From Enterocloster asparagiformis (GTDB lineage: Bacteria > Bacillota > Clostridia > Lachnospirales > Lachnospiraceae), in NCBI GenBank assembly GCA_018380885.1, contig JAGZSY010000026.1, positions 62,001-126,000 of the forward strand: 64,000 nucleotides of DNA, given 5' to 3'. The notes under the pieces were generated by a model. That model saw only the letters and a program-made list of their open reading frames with translations, made no database searches and was not told where the DNA came from. A program made the translations under genes and the position numbers. This document shows positions 49,368 to 58,510 of the stretch, piece after piece; position 1 is the first letter of the stretch; each line of letters begins with the position of its first letter.

Positions 49368-49394
49368 AAATTCATTCCCGCCGTCTGCACGCCC
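49362..49394 (+). repeat. Intergenic repeat copy B
   Basis: A 33-base sequence that includes the stop codon of the ABC ATPase gene (GTCTGAAAATTCAT at its start) and matches copy A at 47154-47186 with about four differences. Confidence 0.65.
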
Positions 49395-49398
49395 CAAA

Positions 49399-49441
49399 CC
49401 TTCCGCAAAGCGCGGCCCACAGCCGGCGGAAAGCAATTTTT
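49399..49441 (+). terminator. Terminator of the cobalamin operon
   Basis: CCTTCCGC (49399-49406) and GCGGAAAG (49426-49433) form a stem with one mismatch, followed shortly by a run of five T. Confidence 0.55.
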
Positions 49442-49450
49442 ACACGCGCG

Positions 49451-50269
49451 CTAAGGTGCAACAGGGCGGCGCTTCGGCGGTTCCACCATCAACTGCAATT
49501 CCGTCACCTGCTCCGCCACATGCTTGGTAGTGTGGTTGTCGATCCACAGCAGCTCCAGCAGCGGACCGCGGACCGCCATGGCGTGATCCCTGGCGTATTG
49601 CAAAAGCTGGGGCACAAAACGGCGGGTCTGGCGGAAGCTGCCGCCGTAGCAGACCGAGAGGTAGGAGCCAGCCTCGATGGAGTACTCCCCGTCCGGGTGG
49701 AGGAGGAATACCGCGTCGTACTGCTGGCAGCGCCCGTCCATGGCGGCGGACAGATTGACAAAGGAGCCCATCTGATTGTTGCCGATGATGTACTGCCGGT
49801 CCGGCTCAAATGAGACCAGCTGCTTGATGAGAACGTCCATCTCCTCATCCGTGTCGTAGCTCTGCATGATCCGGTGGCAGGGCCGGGCAGGCAGGTCTTT
49901 GAGCGCGATGGCCCCAATGGGCAGCCGGACGGCCTGGGCGATGGTCTCCCGGCGGGTGATAATATTCTCCCGCAGCGCGTTCAGCCTGGCGATCTGCTGG
50001 TCAATGACGCACATTTCCTTCTGAAACAGCTCCAGCGTGGAGTCCACACTTCTGTTCTCAATATAGGACCGGATCTGGTCCATGGAAAACCCCAAATCCC
50101 GCAGATCGCGGATAATATTTAAACACCACAAATCCTCGGTGCGGTAGACGCGGTAGCCGTTTTTCGCCCGCCGCGGCACCAGGATGCCTAACTCCTCGTA
50201 GTAGCGCAGAATATCCGTGCTGATGCCGTACAGGGCGGCGATTTCGCCTATTTTGTAATAGGTAGACAT
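49451..50269 (-). CDS. MerR-family regulator with effector-binding domain
   Basis: A 272-residue MerR-type protein of the BltR/BmrR kind. The winged helix is at the N-terminus (YYKIGEIAALYGISTDILRYY), followed by a dimerisation helix (near residue 80-115) and a C-terminal GyrI-like ligand-binding domain (about 125-272). Such regulators activate multidrug efflux genes after binding lipophilic cations. It is transcribed divergently from a MATE exporter with a single operator between (50306-50324). The start ATG at 50269 follows GGAGGAAATCT. The pairing supports a drug-efflux module; the inducing compound is unknown. Confidence 0.9.
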   Translation of the reverse strand: MSTYYKIGEIAALYGISTDILRYYEELGILVPRRAKNGYRVYRTEDLWCLNIIRDLRDLGFSMDQIRSYIENRSVDSTLELFQKEMCVIDQQIARLNALRENIITRRETIAQAVRLPIGAIALKDLPARPCHRIMQSYDTDEEMDVLIKQLVSFEPDRQYIIGNNQMGSFVNLSAAMDGRCQQYDAVFLLHPDGEYSIEAGSYLSVCYGGSFRQTRRFVPQLLQYARDHAMAVRGPLLELLWIDNHTTKHVAEQVTELQLMVEPPKRRPVAP

Positions 50270-50305
50270 AGATTTCCTCCTGATTCTGGCAATTATTGCT
50301 GTATA

Positions 50306-50342
50306 CCTTGGTATTATACCAAGGTTTATACTGAAATGGCAA
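50306..50342. promoter_or_regulatory. MerR operator and divergent promoter region
   Basis: CCTTGGTATTATACCAAGG (50306-50324) is a perfect palindrome with a three-base centre. On the minus strand TTGCCA (50342-50337) and TATAAT (50318-50313) are 18 bases apart, so the operator covers the regulator's -10. On the plus strand TATACT (50327-50332) lies just beyond the palindrome and serves the MATE gene, with no good -35, as expected for an activated promoter. Confidence 0.75.
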
Positions 50343-50456
50343 TCACAACCGGATATGGGGCCGACGGCCCGGGAATACAACCCTGGGCAGCGCTGAGGCG
50401 TCAGGCGGGGCTCGGGGCAGAGCGCCGTCCCGGTGAAAATCAAGAGGGGTGAGTTT

Positions 50457-51827
50457 ATGAATTTTGAAGGTATTACCTTAAAGAAAAATTTCTGGAGATT
50501 CGTCTGGCCGTCGGTGGTGGCCCAGTGGATCTTTGCGCTGTACACCATGGTGGACGGCATGTTTGTGGCCAGGGGCGTGTCGGAGTCGGCGCTGGCGGCG
50601 GTGAACATTGTCTCGCCGTTTGTGAATTTCCTGTTCTCCGTGTCCATCCTCTTTGCCGTGGGAACCTCCACCATAGTGGCCATTTTTCTGGGCCAGGGCA
50701 GGCACTTGGAGGCCAACCAGGCAAATACCCAGAACCTGATCGTCTCCGGGGCGGTATCCCTGCTGATCACCCTGGCCATGTGGCTGGGGGTGAACCCGGC
50801 GATCCGTTTTCTGGGCGCCACGGAGGCCACCATGGAGTACGCGCGCCATTACATCCTGTCAATCCTGCCCTTTGCATGGTGCTTTATAATTTCCTACACC
50901 TTTGAGACCCTGGTGAAAACAGACGGCTATCCCCGGTTTGCCACCATCGTGGTCTCATTGGGAGCGGTAATCAACTGTATTCTGGACTACCTGTTCGTCA
51001 TGGTATTTCAATGGGGCGTGGCCGGCGCGGGGGTGGCCACGGGCATATCTCAGATGATCCCGGTGTTTATCTACCTGAAGCATTTTCTGGGGCCAAAGGC
51101 CACCATCCGGTTCGCCAAACCGCGCTGGGACCTTGGGCAGATGGTCCGGGTGACGAAGATCGGCCTGTCCTCCGGCCTTACGGAGCTGTCGGCGGGCCTG
51201 ACGGTGTTCATGTTCAACCACGCCATTCTGCGCTATATCGGGGAACAGGGCGTGGTCAGCTACACCATCGTCGCCTATGTGAACATGATTGTGGTCATGT
51301 CCATGGCGGGCATCAGCCAGGGCATCCAGCCGCTGATCAGCTTTTACTACGGCAGACAGGAGCATGACGTATGCAAAAAGCTGCTGCGCTACGCCCTGTG
51401 TGCCACCACATTCCTGGCCGGAGCCGCGTTTTTTGCCTGTATGGGCGGGGCAAACCTGCTGGTGGGCGTGTTTATCTCAAGGGAGCTGGCCGATCTGCGG
51501 GCGTACTCCGCCGCGGTGTTCAGAATTTTCAGCCTCTCCTTCCTGATCGTGGGATTCAACATCGTCGGGGCCGGTTATTTCACCGCGGTTGAGCGGCCCA
51601 AGCAGTCCCTGGCCATCTCCCTGGGCCGGGGGGTGGTGATTCTGGCCGCCTCCCTGGCCGGCTGTATCGCCCTGTTCGGCGGCGAAGGCATCTGGTGGGC
51701 CCCCACGGTGTCGGAGGCGGTCTGCCTGGTAATCACCCTCCTGCTGGTGCGGTATGCGGCGGGACAAAAAGGGCGGGAGCGCCCGGAAAACGGAGGGGCA
51801 TCCGCGAAAGAGGTCACCATCTGCTAA
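50457..51827 (+). CDS. MATE-family efflux transporter
   Basis: A 456-residue membrane protein with about 12 predicted segments of the MATE type, containing FWRFVWPSVVAQWIFALYTM near the start and two MATE-like repeats. Members export drugs or metabolites using sodium or proton gradients. The ATG at 50457 follows AAGAGGGGTGAGTTT; the frame could start at 50433 but without a better site. It is divergent from the MerR regulator, with the shared operator region between them. A strong bidirectional terminator follows, starting within the stop codon. Confidence 0.92.
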   Translation: MNFEGITLKKNFWRFVWPSVVAQWIFALYTMVDGMFVARGVSESALAAVNIVSPFVNFLFSVSILFAVGTSTIVAIFLGQGRHLEANQANTQNLIVSGAVSLLITLAMWLGVNPAIRFLGATEATMEYARHYILSILPFAWCFIISYTFETLVKTDGYPRFATIVVSLGAVINCILDYLFVMVFQWGVAGAGVATGISQMIPVFIYLKHFLGPKATIRFAKPRWDLGQMVRVTKIGLSSGLTELSAGLTVFMFNHAILRYIGEQGVVSYTIVAYVNMIVVMSMAGISQGIQPLISFYYGRQEHDVCKKLLRYALCATTFLAGAAFFACMGGANLLVGVFISRELADLRAYSAAVFRIFSLSFLIVGFNIVGAGYFTAVERPKQSLAISLGRGVVILAASLAGCIALFGGEGIWWAPTVSEAVCLVITLLLVRYAAGQKGRERPENGGASAKEVTIC

Positions 51828-51853
51828 AAAAGCCGGCGAAAGCCGGCTTTTTT
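51826..51853. terminator. Bidirectional terminator
   Basis: AAAAAAGCCGGC (51826-51837) and GCCGGCTTTTTT (51842-51853) are perfect arms around a GAAA loop. It can serve both the MATE gene and the converging AraC-family gene. Confidence 0.9.
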
Positions 51854-51914
51854 AATGCGCGGGAAAATGCGGACAAAGTCGATTCCCTTCGGCAAAGCCC
51901 AATTTCCAAACGCG

Positions 51915-53144
51915 CTAGGGCGTGTCCGCGCCGTTTCTGTGAATCAGCTCCCGGTATTCCCTGGGCGTTCTGCCCGTGTGCTTTTTAAATACCTTAGTAA
52001 AATAATTTAGGTCCGGTATCCCGCAGGCCGCGGCGATGGTCTGGATGTACAGCGTGGTGGAGTTGAGCAGGAACAGGGCCTGCTCCATCCGTTTTCCGTT
52101 CACATACTCGGTCAGCGTGCTGCCGGACTCCTTGCGGAACAGGGAGGACAGATAGGTGGGGCTGACGGAGAAATGGGCGGACAGCGTGCGCAGGCTTAAG
52201 TCCTCGGCCAGATGCAGGGGGATGTAGTCCATCACGTTTTTTACAATGGGGGAGTATCCCTTGGTGGAGTAGGACCGGACCAGCAGACAGTACTTGCGCC
52301 CCATCTCCCGCATGAGGGCGCTGTAATCGTTGTCGCCGGCGATGCGCTCGATGCGCCCGGCGAACTGGGAGGACAGGTCGTCCAGATACTGGGGGTGGAC
52401 GCCGCCCATCTCGGCCGCCTTGCGCATCAGGGTGTTGGTGATAATCAGATAATTCTTCTGATCCCGCAGCTGGTTGGGAAGGCGTTGCTCGAAGGAGTGC
52501 AGCGCGAATTTGGACAGTATCATTTCTGTTTTCTGGTAATTGCCGGAGGCGATGAACTGCATGAGCTCGTTTTCGTCCTGGTACCGCTTCTCCAGCAGCT
52601 GGCGGTTGTCCGGTTTGGTGTTCTGGCTGTACCGCACCAGCTGGGAGCTGTCAAGCAGGCCGCGGCAGTAGTGAATGGAAAAGCGTCCCTCCCCGTAGAC
52701 CTCCGACGCCAGGAGGAGAAGGACGGAGCGCAGGTAGTCCTCAAATTCAATAAAGGGCAGGGACTGGTAGTAGCACTGCAGATAGTCTATATGTCCGGCG
52801 GGTACGGACAGCTTCTGTTGGATTTTCAGCAGGAAATGGCGGTCCGGGCGCTGAAACAGGTAGGGGCCGGCCAGGAAATAGACAGGGGGATCCTGTTCGG
52901 GCAGCTGCATCAGGGTGTATCGGCATAAAAACTGATCCTGAGAAAAATACACGGCCTGCCCCTCGCATTGGCTCAGAAACTGGCAAAAATCCGTGGAATA
53001 GTCGAAATTCTCCTCCAACTGCCTGCGCAGTCCTCCGTCCAGGTCCAGGCCGGTCAGGGACGGAACGTCGGCCGCATAGGTGCGTATGTTGAAATTTTTC
53101 AGCAGTTTTCGCGTAAAATCCAGGGCGGAATCGTAAGACGGCAT
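51915..53144 (-). CDS. AraC-family transcriptional regulator
   Basis: A 409-residue regulator. The C-terminal AraC domain has two helix-turn-helices (LSLRTLSAHFSVSPTYLSSLF and IAAACGIPDLNYFTKVFKKH) and ends with the common GRTPREYREL motif. The N-terminal 300 residues form a sensor or dimerisation region without a familiar signature. It is divergent from the beta-glucuronidase gene, so it most likely controls it. The ATG at 53144 follows GGACAGGAGGCGTATC. Direct repeats in the 290-base gap (53193-53221) have the spacing expected of AraC sites. Confidence 0.92.
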   Translation of the reverse strand: MPSYDSALDFTRKLLKNFNIRTYAADVPSLTGLDLDGGLRRQLEENFDYSTDFCQFLSQCEGQAVYFSQDQFLCRYTLMQLPEQDPPVYFLAGPYLFQRPDRHFLLKIQQKLSVPAGHIDYLQCYYQSLPFIEFEDYLRSVLLLLASEVYGEGRFSIHYCRGLLDSSQLVRYSQNTKPDNRQLLEKRYQDENELMQFIASGNYQKTEMILSKFALHSFEQRLPNQLRDQKNYLIITNTLMRKAAEMGGVHPQYLDDLSSQFAGRIERIAGDNDYSALMREMGRKYCLLVRSYSTKGYSPIVKNVMDYIPLHLAEDLSLRTLSAHFSVSPTYLSSLFRKESGSTLTEYVNGKRMEQALFLLNSTTLYIQTIAAACGIPDLNYFTKVFKKHTGRTPREYRELIHRNGADTP

Positions 53145-53192
53145 GATACGCCTCCTGTCCAGGCCGGAATCCTATGGGATTGACCGGCCGCG

Positions 53193-53228
53193 TTATCGTA
53201 ATATTTTCACCTATTATCGTACAATTTT
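53193..53228. promoter_or_regulatory. Direct repeats, probable AraC-type binding site
   Basis: TTATCGTA occurs at 53193-53200 and 53214-53221, exactly 21 bases apart (two helical turns), with similar following bases (ATATTTT and CAATTTT). They lie in the divergent gap between the AraC-family gene and the beta-glucuronidase gene. Confidence 0.65.
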
Positions 53229-53434
53229 GCGAAATAATCAAGGGGATTATAAAAAAATACGAATTATCCTGAAAAATAGAAGGATGGCCGCGGAGAAAAA
53301 ATGGTATGCTTACGCCTGACAAGAACGCAGTGCCGGCAGCAGCGTGAGCAAACAGGCGGGTCCCCGGGATGTACCGGCGGATACGGGCGGCAGAGCCGTT
53401 TTCCGGGACCCATTCAGAGAACAGGAGGTATTTT

Positions 53435-55258
53435 ATGTTGGAGTATTCGATGTTGTATCCCAGCCAGACCGCGACCAGGAGAGTGACCGGTATGGACGGT
53501 ATGTGGAAATTTTGTCTGGACCCGGAGGGGAGAGGGACAGAAGCGGGGTGGACGCAGGGAATTCCGGGGAAAGAGCTGATCCCGGTTCCGGCCAGCTTCC
53601 AGGATTTCTACACGGACAAGGACATCCGGGAGTACGCGGGCGATATGTGGTATGAGACGGAGGTGTTCATCCCGGAGGAGTACAGGGGGCGCTATGTAGG
53701 CATCCGCTTCGGCTGCGCCACCCACAGGGCCGAGGTCTATGTAAACGGCATCCACGTGGCGTCGCACACCGGCGGATTCCTGCCCTTTACGGCGGATATC
53801 ACCCAGGCGGCTAAGTATCAGGCCATGAACAGGGTGGTGGTGCTGGTCAACAACGAGCTGAGCGAGACCAACATCCCATGCGGGACGACCCAGGTGCTCT
53901 CCAATGGAAAGAAAATGAACCGCCCCTACTTTGATTTCTTCAACTATTCCGGCCTGCAGCGCCCGGTAAAGCTGGTGGCTTATCCCAGGGAATATGTATT
54001 CGATTTTGCGGTCAGCCACAAAATCTGCGGCGCGGATGCCCAGGTGAGCTATGAGGTGACGACCACCGGAGATCACCAGGTCAGCGTGACGGCCTACGAC
54101 GAGGAGGGCAGGGAGGCCGGGCACAGCCTGGGAAAAACGGGCGTGCTGGAGATCAAGGGCGTGCGTTTATGGCAGGTCCGCAGCGCCTATCTCTACACCT
54201 TTGTGGTGCGGATCACGGATGGGGACAGGCTGGTGGACGAGTACCGGGAGGAGATCGGCATCCGCACGGTGGAAGTTAAGGGAACGGAGATACTGGTCAA
54301 TGGAAGGCCGGTCTACTTAAAGGGCTTCGGCAAACACGAGGACAGCGATATCGTGGGCAGGGGCTTCAACATAGGCGTGATGAAGCGGGATTTCGAGTGC
54401 ATGAAATGGATCGGGGCCAATTCCTTTAGAACCTCCCACTATCCCTACAGCGAGGAGATTTACCAGATGGCGGACCGGGAGGGCTTCCTGGTGATCGACG
54501 AGGTGCCGGCGGTGGGGCTGTTTGAGAGCCTGATGAATTTCATGGAAGCCTCCACCGGCAAGCGGACCGCGTTTTTCCAGAAGGACACCACGCCCCTCCT
54601 GCTGGCCAACCATCTGCGGGCGGTGGAGGAGATGATCGCCAGGGACAAGAACCACGCCTGCGTCATCGCCTGGAGCCTGCTCAACGAACCGGAGACAACG
54701 GACGAGTCGGCGGTGCCCTACTTTGAGCAGGTCTTTGCCCGCGCCAGGGAGCTGGACCCGCAGAAGCGCCCCAGAACCTACGCCATGATCATGAACTCCC
54801 TGCCCGACACCTGCAAGTGCTACCATCTGGCCGATATCATTTCCTTAAACCGCTATTACGGCTGGTACATGAAGGGCGGATACGAGATGTGCGATGCGGA
54901 GGCGGCCTTCCGGGCGGAGATGGACAAATGGGCCGAAAAAGGCCTGGACCGCCCCTTTATCTTTACCGAGTACGGCGCGGACACCTACAGCGGGGAGCAC
55001 AAGCTGCCCTCGGTTATGTGGAGCCAGGAGTACCAGATCGAGTACCTTGAAATGTGCCACCGGGTGTTTGACTCCTACGAGTTTGTCCGCGGCGAGCAGG
55101 TGTGGAATTTTGCGGACTTCCAGACCACGGAAGGTATTATGCGGGTGAACGGCAACAAAAAGGGAATTTTTACCAGACAACGCCAGCCAAAGGATGCGGC
55201 CTTCTTCTACAAGAAACGCTGGGAAAGCCTGCCGCTGTCCTATAAGAGCAGGCGCTAG
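53435..55258 (+). CDS. uidA: Beta-glucuronidase (GH2)
   Basis: A 607-residue cytoplasmic GH2 glycosidase that releases glucuronic acid from conjugates. The sugar-binding and immunoglobulin-like domains fill the first 270 residues, followed by the barrel. The acid/base is in LLNEPE (about residue 417), the nucleophile in FTEYGAD (about 511), and the NxK motif NGNKKG (about 570-575), which contacts the glucuronate carboxylate, identifies a true beta-glucuronidase. The segment between residues about 360 and 395 is about as long as the loop 1 of the E. coli enzyme. The ATG follows ACAGGAGGTATTTT. The gene is in an operon with a sugar transporter and next to an AraC-type regulator. Confidence 0.95.
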   Translation: MLEYSMLYPSQTATRRVTGMDGMWKFCLDPEGRGTEAGWTQGIPGKELIPVPASFQDFYTDKDIREYAGDMWYETEVFIPEEYRGRYVGIRFGCATHRAEVYVNGIHVASHTGGFLPFTADITQAAKYQAMNRVVVLVNNELSETNIPCGTTQVLSNGKKMNRPYFDFFNYSGLQRPVKLVAYPREYVFDFAVSHKICGADAQVSYEVTTTGDHQVSVTAYDEEGREAGHSLGKTGVLEIKGVRLWQVRSAYLYTFVVRITDGDRLVDEYREEIGIRTVEVKGTEILVNGRPVYLKGFGKHEDSDIVGRGFNIGVMKRDFECMKWIGANSFRTSHYPYSEEIYQMADREGFLVIDEVPAVGLFESLMNFMEASTGKRTAFFQKDTTPLLLANHLRAVEEMIARDKNHACVIAWSLLNEPETTDESAVPYFEQVFARARELDPQKRPRTYAMIMNSLPDTCKCYHLADIISLNRYYGWYMKGGYEMCDAEAAFRAEMDKWAEKGLDRPFIFTEYGADTYSGEHKLPSVMWSQEYQIEYLEMCHRVFDSYEFVRGEQVWNFADFQTTEGIMRVNGNKKGIFTRQRQPKDAAFFYKKRWESLPLSYKSRR

Positions 55259-55273
55259 GGAGGAGATGATCGT

Positions 55274-56686
55274 ATGGGGGACAACCGCGGCGCGCAGAGG
55301 CCCTTTGGCCTGCGCGATAAAATCGGCTATATGTTCGGGGATTTCGGCAACGATTTCACCTTTATATTTGCCAGCTCCTTTCTGATGGTGTTCTACACCG
55401 AGGTGCTGGGAATCAGCGGCAAGGCGGTGGGCACGCTGTTTCTGGTGGCCAGGTTTGTGGACGCGTTTACGGATGTGACCATGGGGCGCATCGTGGACTC
55501 GGTAAAACCGTCCAGGGACGGCCGCTTCCGCTGCTGGCTGCGCAGAATGTGCGGCCCGGTGGCCCTGGCCAGCTTTCTCATGTATCAGTCCGCCGTGGCC
55601 GGGGCGCCCATGGGGTTGAAAAGGGTGTATATGTACGTGACCTATCTGCTGTGGGGCAGCGTGTTTTACACGTCCATCAATATTCCCTACGGCTCCATGG
55701 CCTCGGCCATTACCTCAGACCCGGACCAGAGAACGGCATTGTCCACCTTCCGAACCATCGGGGCCACCCTGGCCGGTCTGGTGATCGGCGTGGTCACGCC
55801 CCTTTTGATCTACACCACCGACGCCCAGGGCAACCAGGTGGTGAGGGGCGGCAGCACGTTCACGGTCATAGCGGGCGTGTTCGCCATTTGCGCGGTGCTG
55901 TGCTACATTATCTGCTACAAGCTGACCACCGAGCGGGTGCCCTATGAGCGGGACCCGAACAAACGGCAGGTGACGTTAAAGGAGACGGTATCGGCGATCT
56001 TTACCAGCAGGGCGCTGCTGGGAATCATCGGGGCGGCCATCTTCCTGATGCTGAGCCAGCTGCTGATCGGCAGCATGAACAATTATCTCTATCCCAAATA
56101 TTTCAACAATGCGGCCGGTATCTCCATCTACACCATGATCACCACCTTCAGCATGCTGGTGATCGTGGCTCCGATGAGCGTTAAGCTCAGCAGCCGGTTC
56201 GGCAAACGGGAGACGGCCACAGCGGGGATGCTGGTGTCCGGCCTGATGTTCCTGCTGCTGTACTTCCTGCACATCCAGAACATGTGGCTGTTTTTGGGCC
56301 TGACCGTTCTCGGATATCTGGGGCTGGGGTATTTCAACACTGTGATCTGGGCGAATATCACGGATGTGATCGACGACCAGGAGGTGAAAACCGGAAAGCG
56401 TGAGGACGGCACCGTGTACGCGGTCTACTCCTTTGCCCGGAAGGTGGGGCAGGCCCTGGCAGGAGGCGTGGGCGGCTGGGCGCTGAGCCTGATCGGCTAT
56501 GAGTCCGCCGCCACCGTGCAGACCCAGCAGGTGATCGACGGGATCTACACCACCGCCACCCTGGTGCCGGCCATCGGATTTCTGATCGTGGCGTTTTTCC
56601 TCTGGTTCGTCTATCCTCTGGGCAAGAAGAGGGTGGAGGCCAATGTGGAGGCGTTGAAACAGCGTCGCGGCGAAAACGCGCAGTAA
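55274..56686 (+). CDS. GPH-family glucuronide transporter (UidB-like)
   Basis: A 470-residue transporter of the glycoside-pentoside-hexuronide family with about 12 membrane segments. Conserved elements are KIGYMFGDFGNDF at the start, DAFTDVTMGRIVDSVK in the second loop, and GKREDGTVYAVYSFARKVGQAL near the end. These carriers use cation symport. With the beta-glucuronidase 15 bases upstream, it is likely to take up glucuronide conjugates or glucuronides. The ATG follows GGGAGGAGATGATCGT. A terminator follows shortly. Confidence 0.92.
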   Translation: MGDNRGAQRPFGLRDKIGYMFGDFGNDFTFIFASSFLMVFYTEVLGISGKAVGTLFLVARFVDAFTDVTMGRIVDSVKPSRDGRFRCWLRRMCGPVALASFLMYQSAVAGAPMGLKRVYMYVTYLLWGSVFYTSINIPYGSMASAITSDPDQRTALSTFRTIGATLAGLVIGVVTPLLIYTTDAQGNQVVRGGSTFTVIAGVFAICAVLCYIICYKLTTERVPYERDPNKRQVTLKETVSAIFTSRALLGIIGAAIFLMLSQLLIGSMNNYLYPKYFNNAAGISIYTMITTFSMLVIVAPMSVKLSSRFGKRETATAGMLVSGLMFLLLYFLHIQNMWLFLGLTVLGYLGLGYFNTVIWANITDVIDDQEVKTGKREDGTVYAVYSFARKVGQALAGGVGGWALSLIGYESAATVQTQQVIDGIYTTATLVPAIGFLIVAFFLWFVYPLGKKRVEANVEALKQRRGENAQ

Positions 56687-56702
56687 ACCATCCAAACTGA
56701 AT

Positions 56703-56743
56703 GCAGGGCTGAGACCGTGTCGTGGTTTCAGCCCTGTATTTTT
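56703..56743 (+). terminator. Terminator of the glucuronide operon
   Basis: CAGGGCTGA (56704-56712) and TCAGCCCTG (56728-56736) form a perfect stem, followed by TATTTTTG. Confidence 0.85.
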
Positions 56744-57165
56744 GCGGTTACGGGCCAGCCTTTTGCCTCTGTGCCGGAGGGTGAAGGGCGGGACCTTGTG
56801 GCCGGCCGGGCCCGCCGGCCGGAGCGCATCTCCTGAGCCTGGAGGGCAGATGGCGCGCGGGCTGTGCGCGCCGGAGGATGAAGAGGGCAGGGAGAAGGGG
56901 CGGCGTAACGCCCGCCGTCCCGCGGTACTGCGCGCAAACAGTTGAAAGAATACAGATTTGTGATAAAATGGAGAGATAGAGTAAAGCCTTGCCGGAAGGG
57001 ACCGGGACGGCGGGGAGGATACGGAACCGGCGGACATGCGCAAAGGGGGCCGCAGACGGCGGCGGGCCTGAGTTTGACAGCCGCGGAAGGCGATGTGAAA
57101 ACGCACGCTTGCACGCTGCGATGCGCTTTAACGGCGGGCAGCCGGAATGAGGGGGGCCGTGACAG
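56744..57165 (+). other. Intergenic region with a probable promoter
   Basis: About 420 bases, mostly G+C rich, without a convincing gene. A probable promoter TTGAAA (56942-56947) and TAAAAT (56964-56969) with a 16-base spacer precedes the binding-protein gene and would give a leader of about 190 bases. Nothing else was recognised. Confidence 0.55.
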
Positions 57166-58491
57166 ATGGGCAAAAAAATTACAGTACAACGTTTTGCAGC
57201 CGCTGCGGCTCTGGCGGCCGCGCTGCTGGGCGCTTCCGGCTGTGCGGCCGGGCGCGTGGCCGGTCCGGAGACCGCGGCCGTTGCCGGGGAAACGGACGAC
57301 GGTCGGGGGCAGAAGCAGGGGAGGACGATCACCGTGTGGGGGCGGGAGTCCGATCTGGGCCGCAGCTACATGGCGAAGGCGTTTGCGCGCTACGAGGAGC
57401 TTACGGGGAATACGGTCAGGACCGTGGCGGTGGCTCCGGAACAGATGGTGGGGGAGGTGCGAAGCGCCCTTGCGGATGAGGATTCCGGTCTGGACCTGCT
57501 GCTTTACTACGGTGGAGTCAACTTAGATCCCTTTGACCCGGATGAGAATTTCTACGATTTCAGCAATGCACCGTGGGTGGACGATCTGACGGACGTATCC
57601 ATCAACCAGTCCATTTACCACGGAAAGGTCATCGGTCTCCCGCACTGGGAGGCGTCGGTGTCCGGGACGCTCTACAACAAAAGAATTTTCCAAAAACTGG
57701 GAATCAAAGTCCCGCGGACCCAGGAGGAATTTCTGCAGGCATGCGGGACGCTGCTGGACAACGGGGTGATTCCGCTGTATCTTCCCTGCGGATCCCCGAC
57801 TATGCTGCTCTATCAGTTCCCGCTGGATACCATTGTGCAGGATAAGGAAGTGCTGGAGGCGGTCAACAAAGGCCTGATCGGTTACCGCGATCTGCCGGAG
57901 ATGCACGCCGTGGTGGAGTGGTATTGCCGGATGGCCCGCCAGGGCTATCTGGGCGGCAGCTACCGGGAAAACGACTGGGACGGCATGGACGCCGCTTTAA
58001 AGAGCGGGGATTACGCCATGATGCTCTGCTGGGATACCTGGCTCTACACGGATTTTACGGGAAATGCCGACGATTTCGGCCTGATGCCCGCCTTTGTGGG
58101 CGTGCCGGACCAGGGGACCTTTGAGGGGCCCAACCTGTCGCTGCTCATGGTGAACCGGCATGGGGACCAGGTGGACGAAGCGCTGGAGCTGGTGGCCTTC
58201 ATGGCCGATCCCGTCAACTACAATTACGCTTTTGAGGACATCTACACGGCCCCTGTGTTCAAGCAGCAGAGGGCCAGCATATCCACGCCCCAGTATGTGG
58301 AGGCGGCCGGCTGGATTGAGGAGCGCTACAGCGATTCCATCGCCTGGCTGCGGATTAAGGGGTTCTCACAGTCCGACGCGGTGTGCATCCTCGGGTGCAT
58401 GGAGGACGGCGGGGACGGAGCGGTGGAGAAGTGTCTGGTGGAGATGGACGCCATGAGGATAAAACGGGCAAAACTGTGCCCGCAAAACTGA
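57166..58491 (+). CDS. Solute-binding lipoprotein, paired with a sensor kinase
   Basis: A 441-residue ABC-type sugar-binding lipoprotein (extracellular solute-binding family 1). The signal ends in a LGASGC lipobox (Cys about residue 26), and the binding domain begins TITVWGRESDLGRSYM and contains WEASVSGTLYNKRIFQKLGIKVP and YAMMLCWDTW. No permease or ATPase gene is nearby, so it may not be a transporter subunit. The hybrid kinase 19 bases downstream is probably co-transcribed and may sense ligand-bound protein. The ATG at 57166 follows GAGGGGGGCCGTGACAG. Confidence 0.88.
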   Translation: MGKKITVQRFAAAAALAAALLGASGCAAGRVAGPETAAVAGETDDGRGQKQGRTITVWGRESDLGRSYMAKAFARYEELTGNTVRTVAVAPEQMVGEVRSALADEDSGLDLLLYYGGVNLDPFDPDENFYDFSNAPWVDDLTDVSINQSIYHGKVIGLPHWEASVSGTLYNKRIFQKLGIKVPRTQEEFLQACGTLLDNGVIPLYLPCGSPTMLLYQFPLDTIVQDKEVLEAVNKGLIGYRDLPEMHAVVEWYCRMARQGYLGGSYRENDWDGMDAALKSGDYAMMLCWDTWLYTDFTGNADDFGLMPAFVGVPDQGTFEGPNLSLLMVNRHGDQVDEALELVAFMADPVNYNYAFEDIYTAPVFKQQRASISTPQYVEAAGWIEERYSDSIAWLRIKGFSQSDAVCILGCMEDGGDGAVEKCLVEMDAMRIKRAKLCPQN

Positions 58492-58510
58492 GGAAAAGAA
58501 GGTGGCGCAC

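Noticed and set aside
48396..49436. Antisense open frame over the ABC ATPase gene
   Set aside because: No start signal and no known domain; the sense frame is a clear ATPase.
56942..57526. Open frame of 194 residues overlapping the binding-protein gene
   Set aside because: Overlaps a clear lipoprotein gene in another frame; Arg-rich composition is typical of a shadow.
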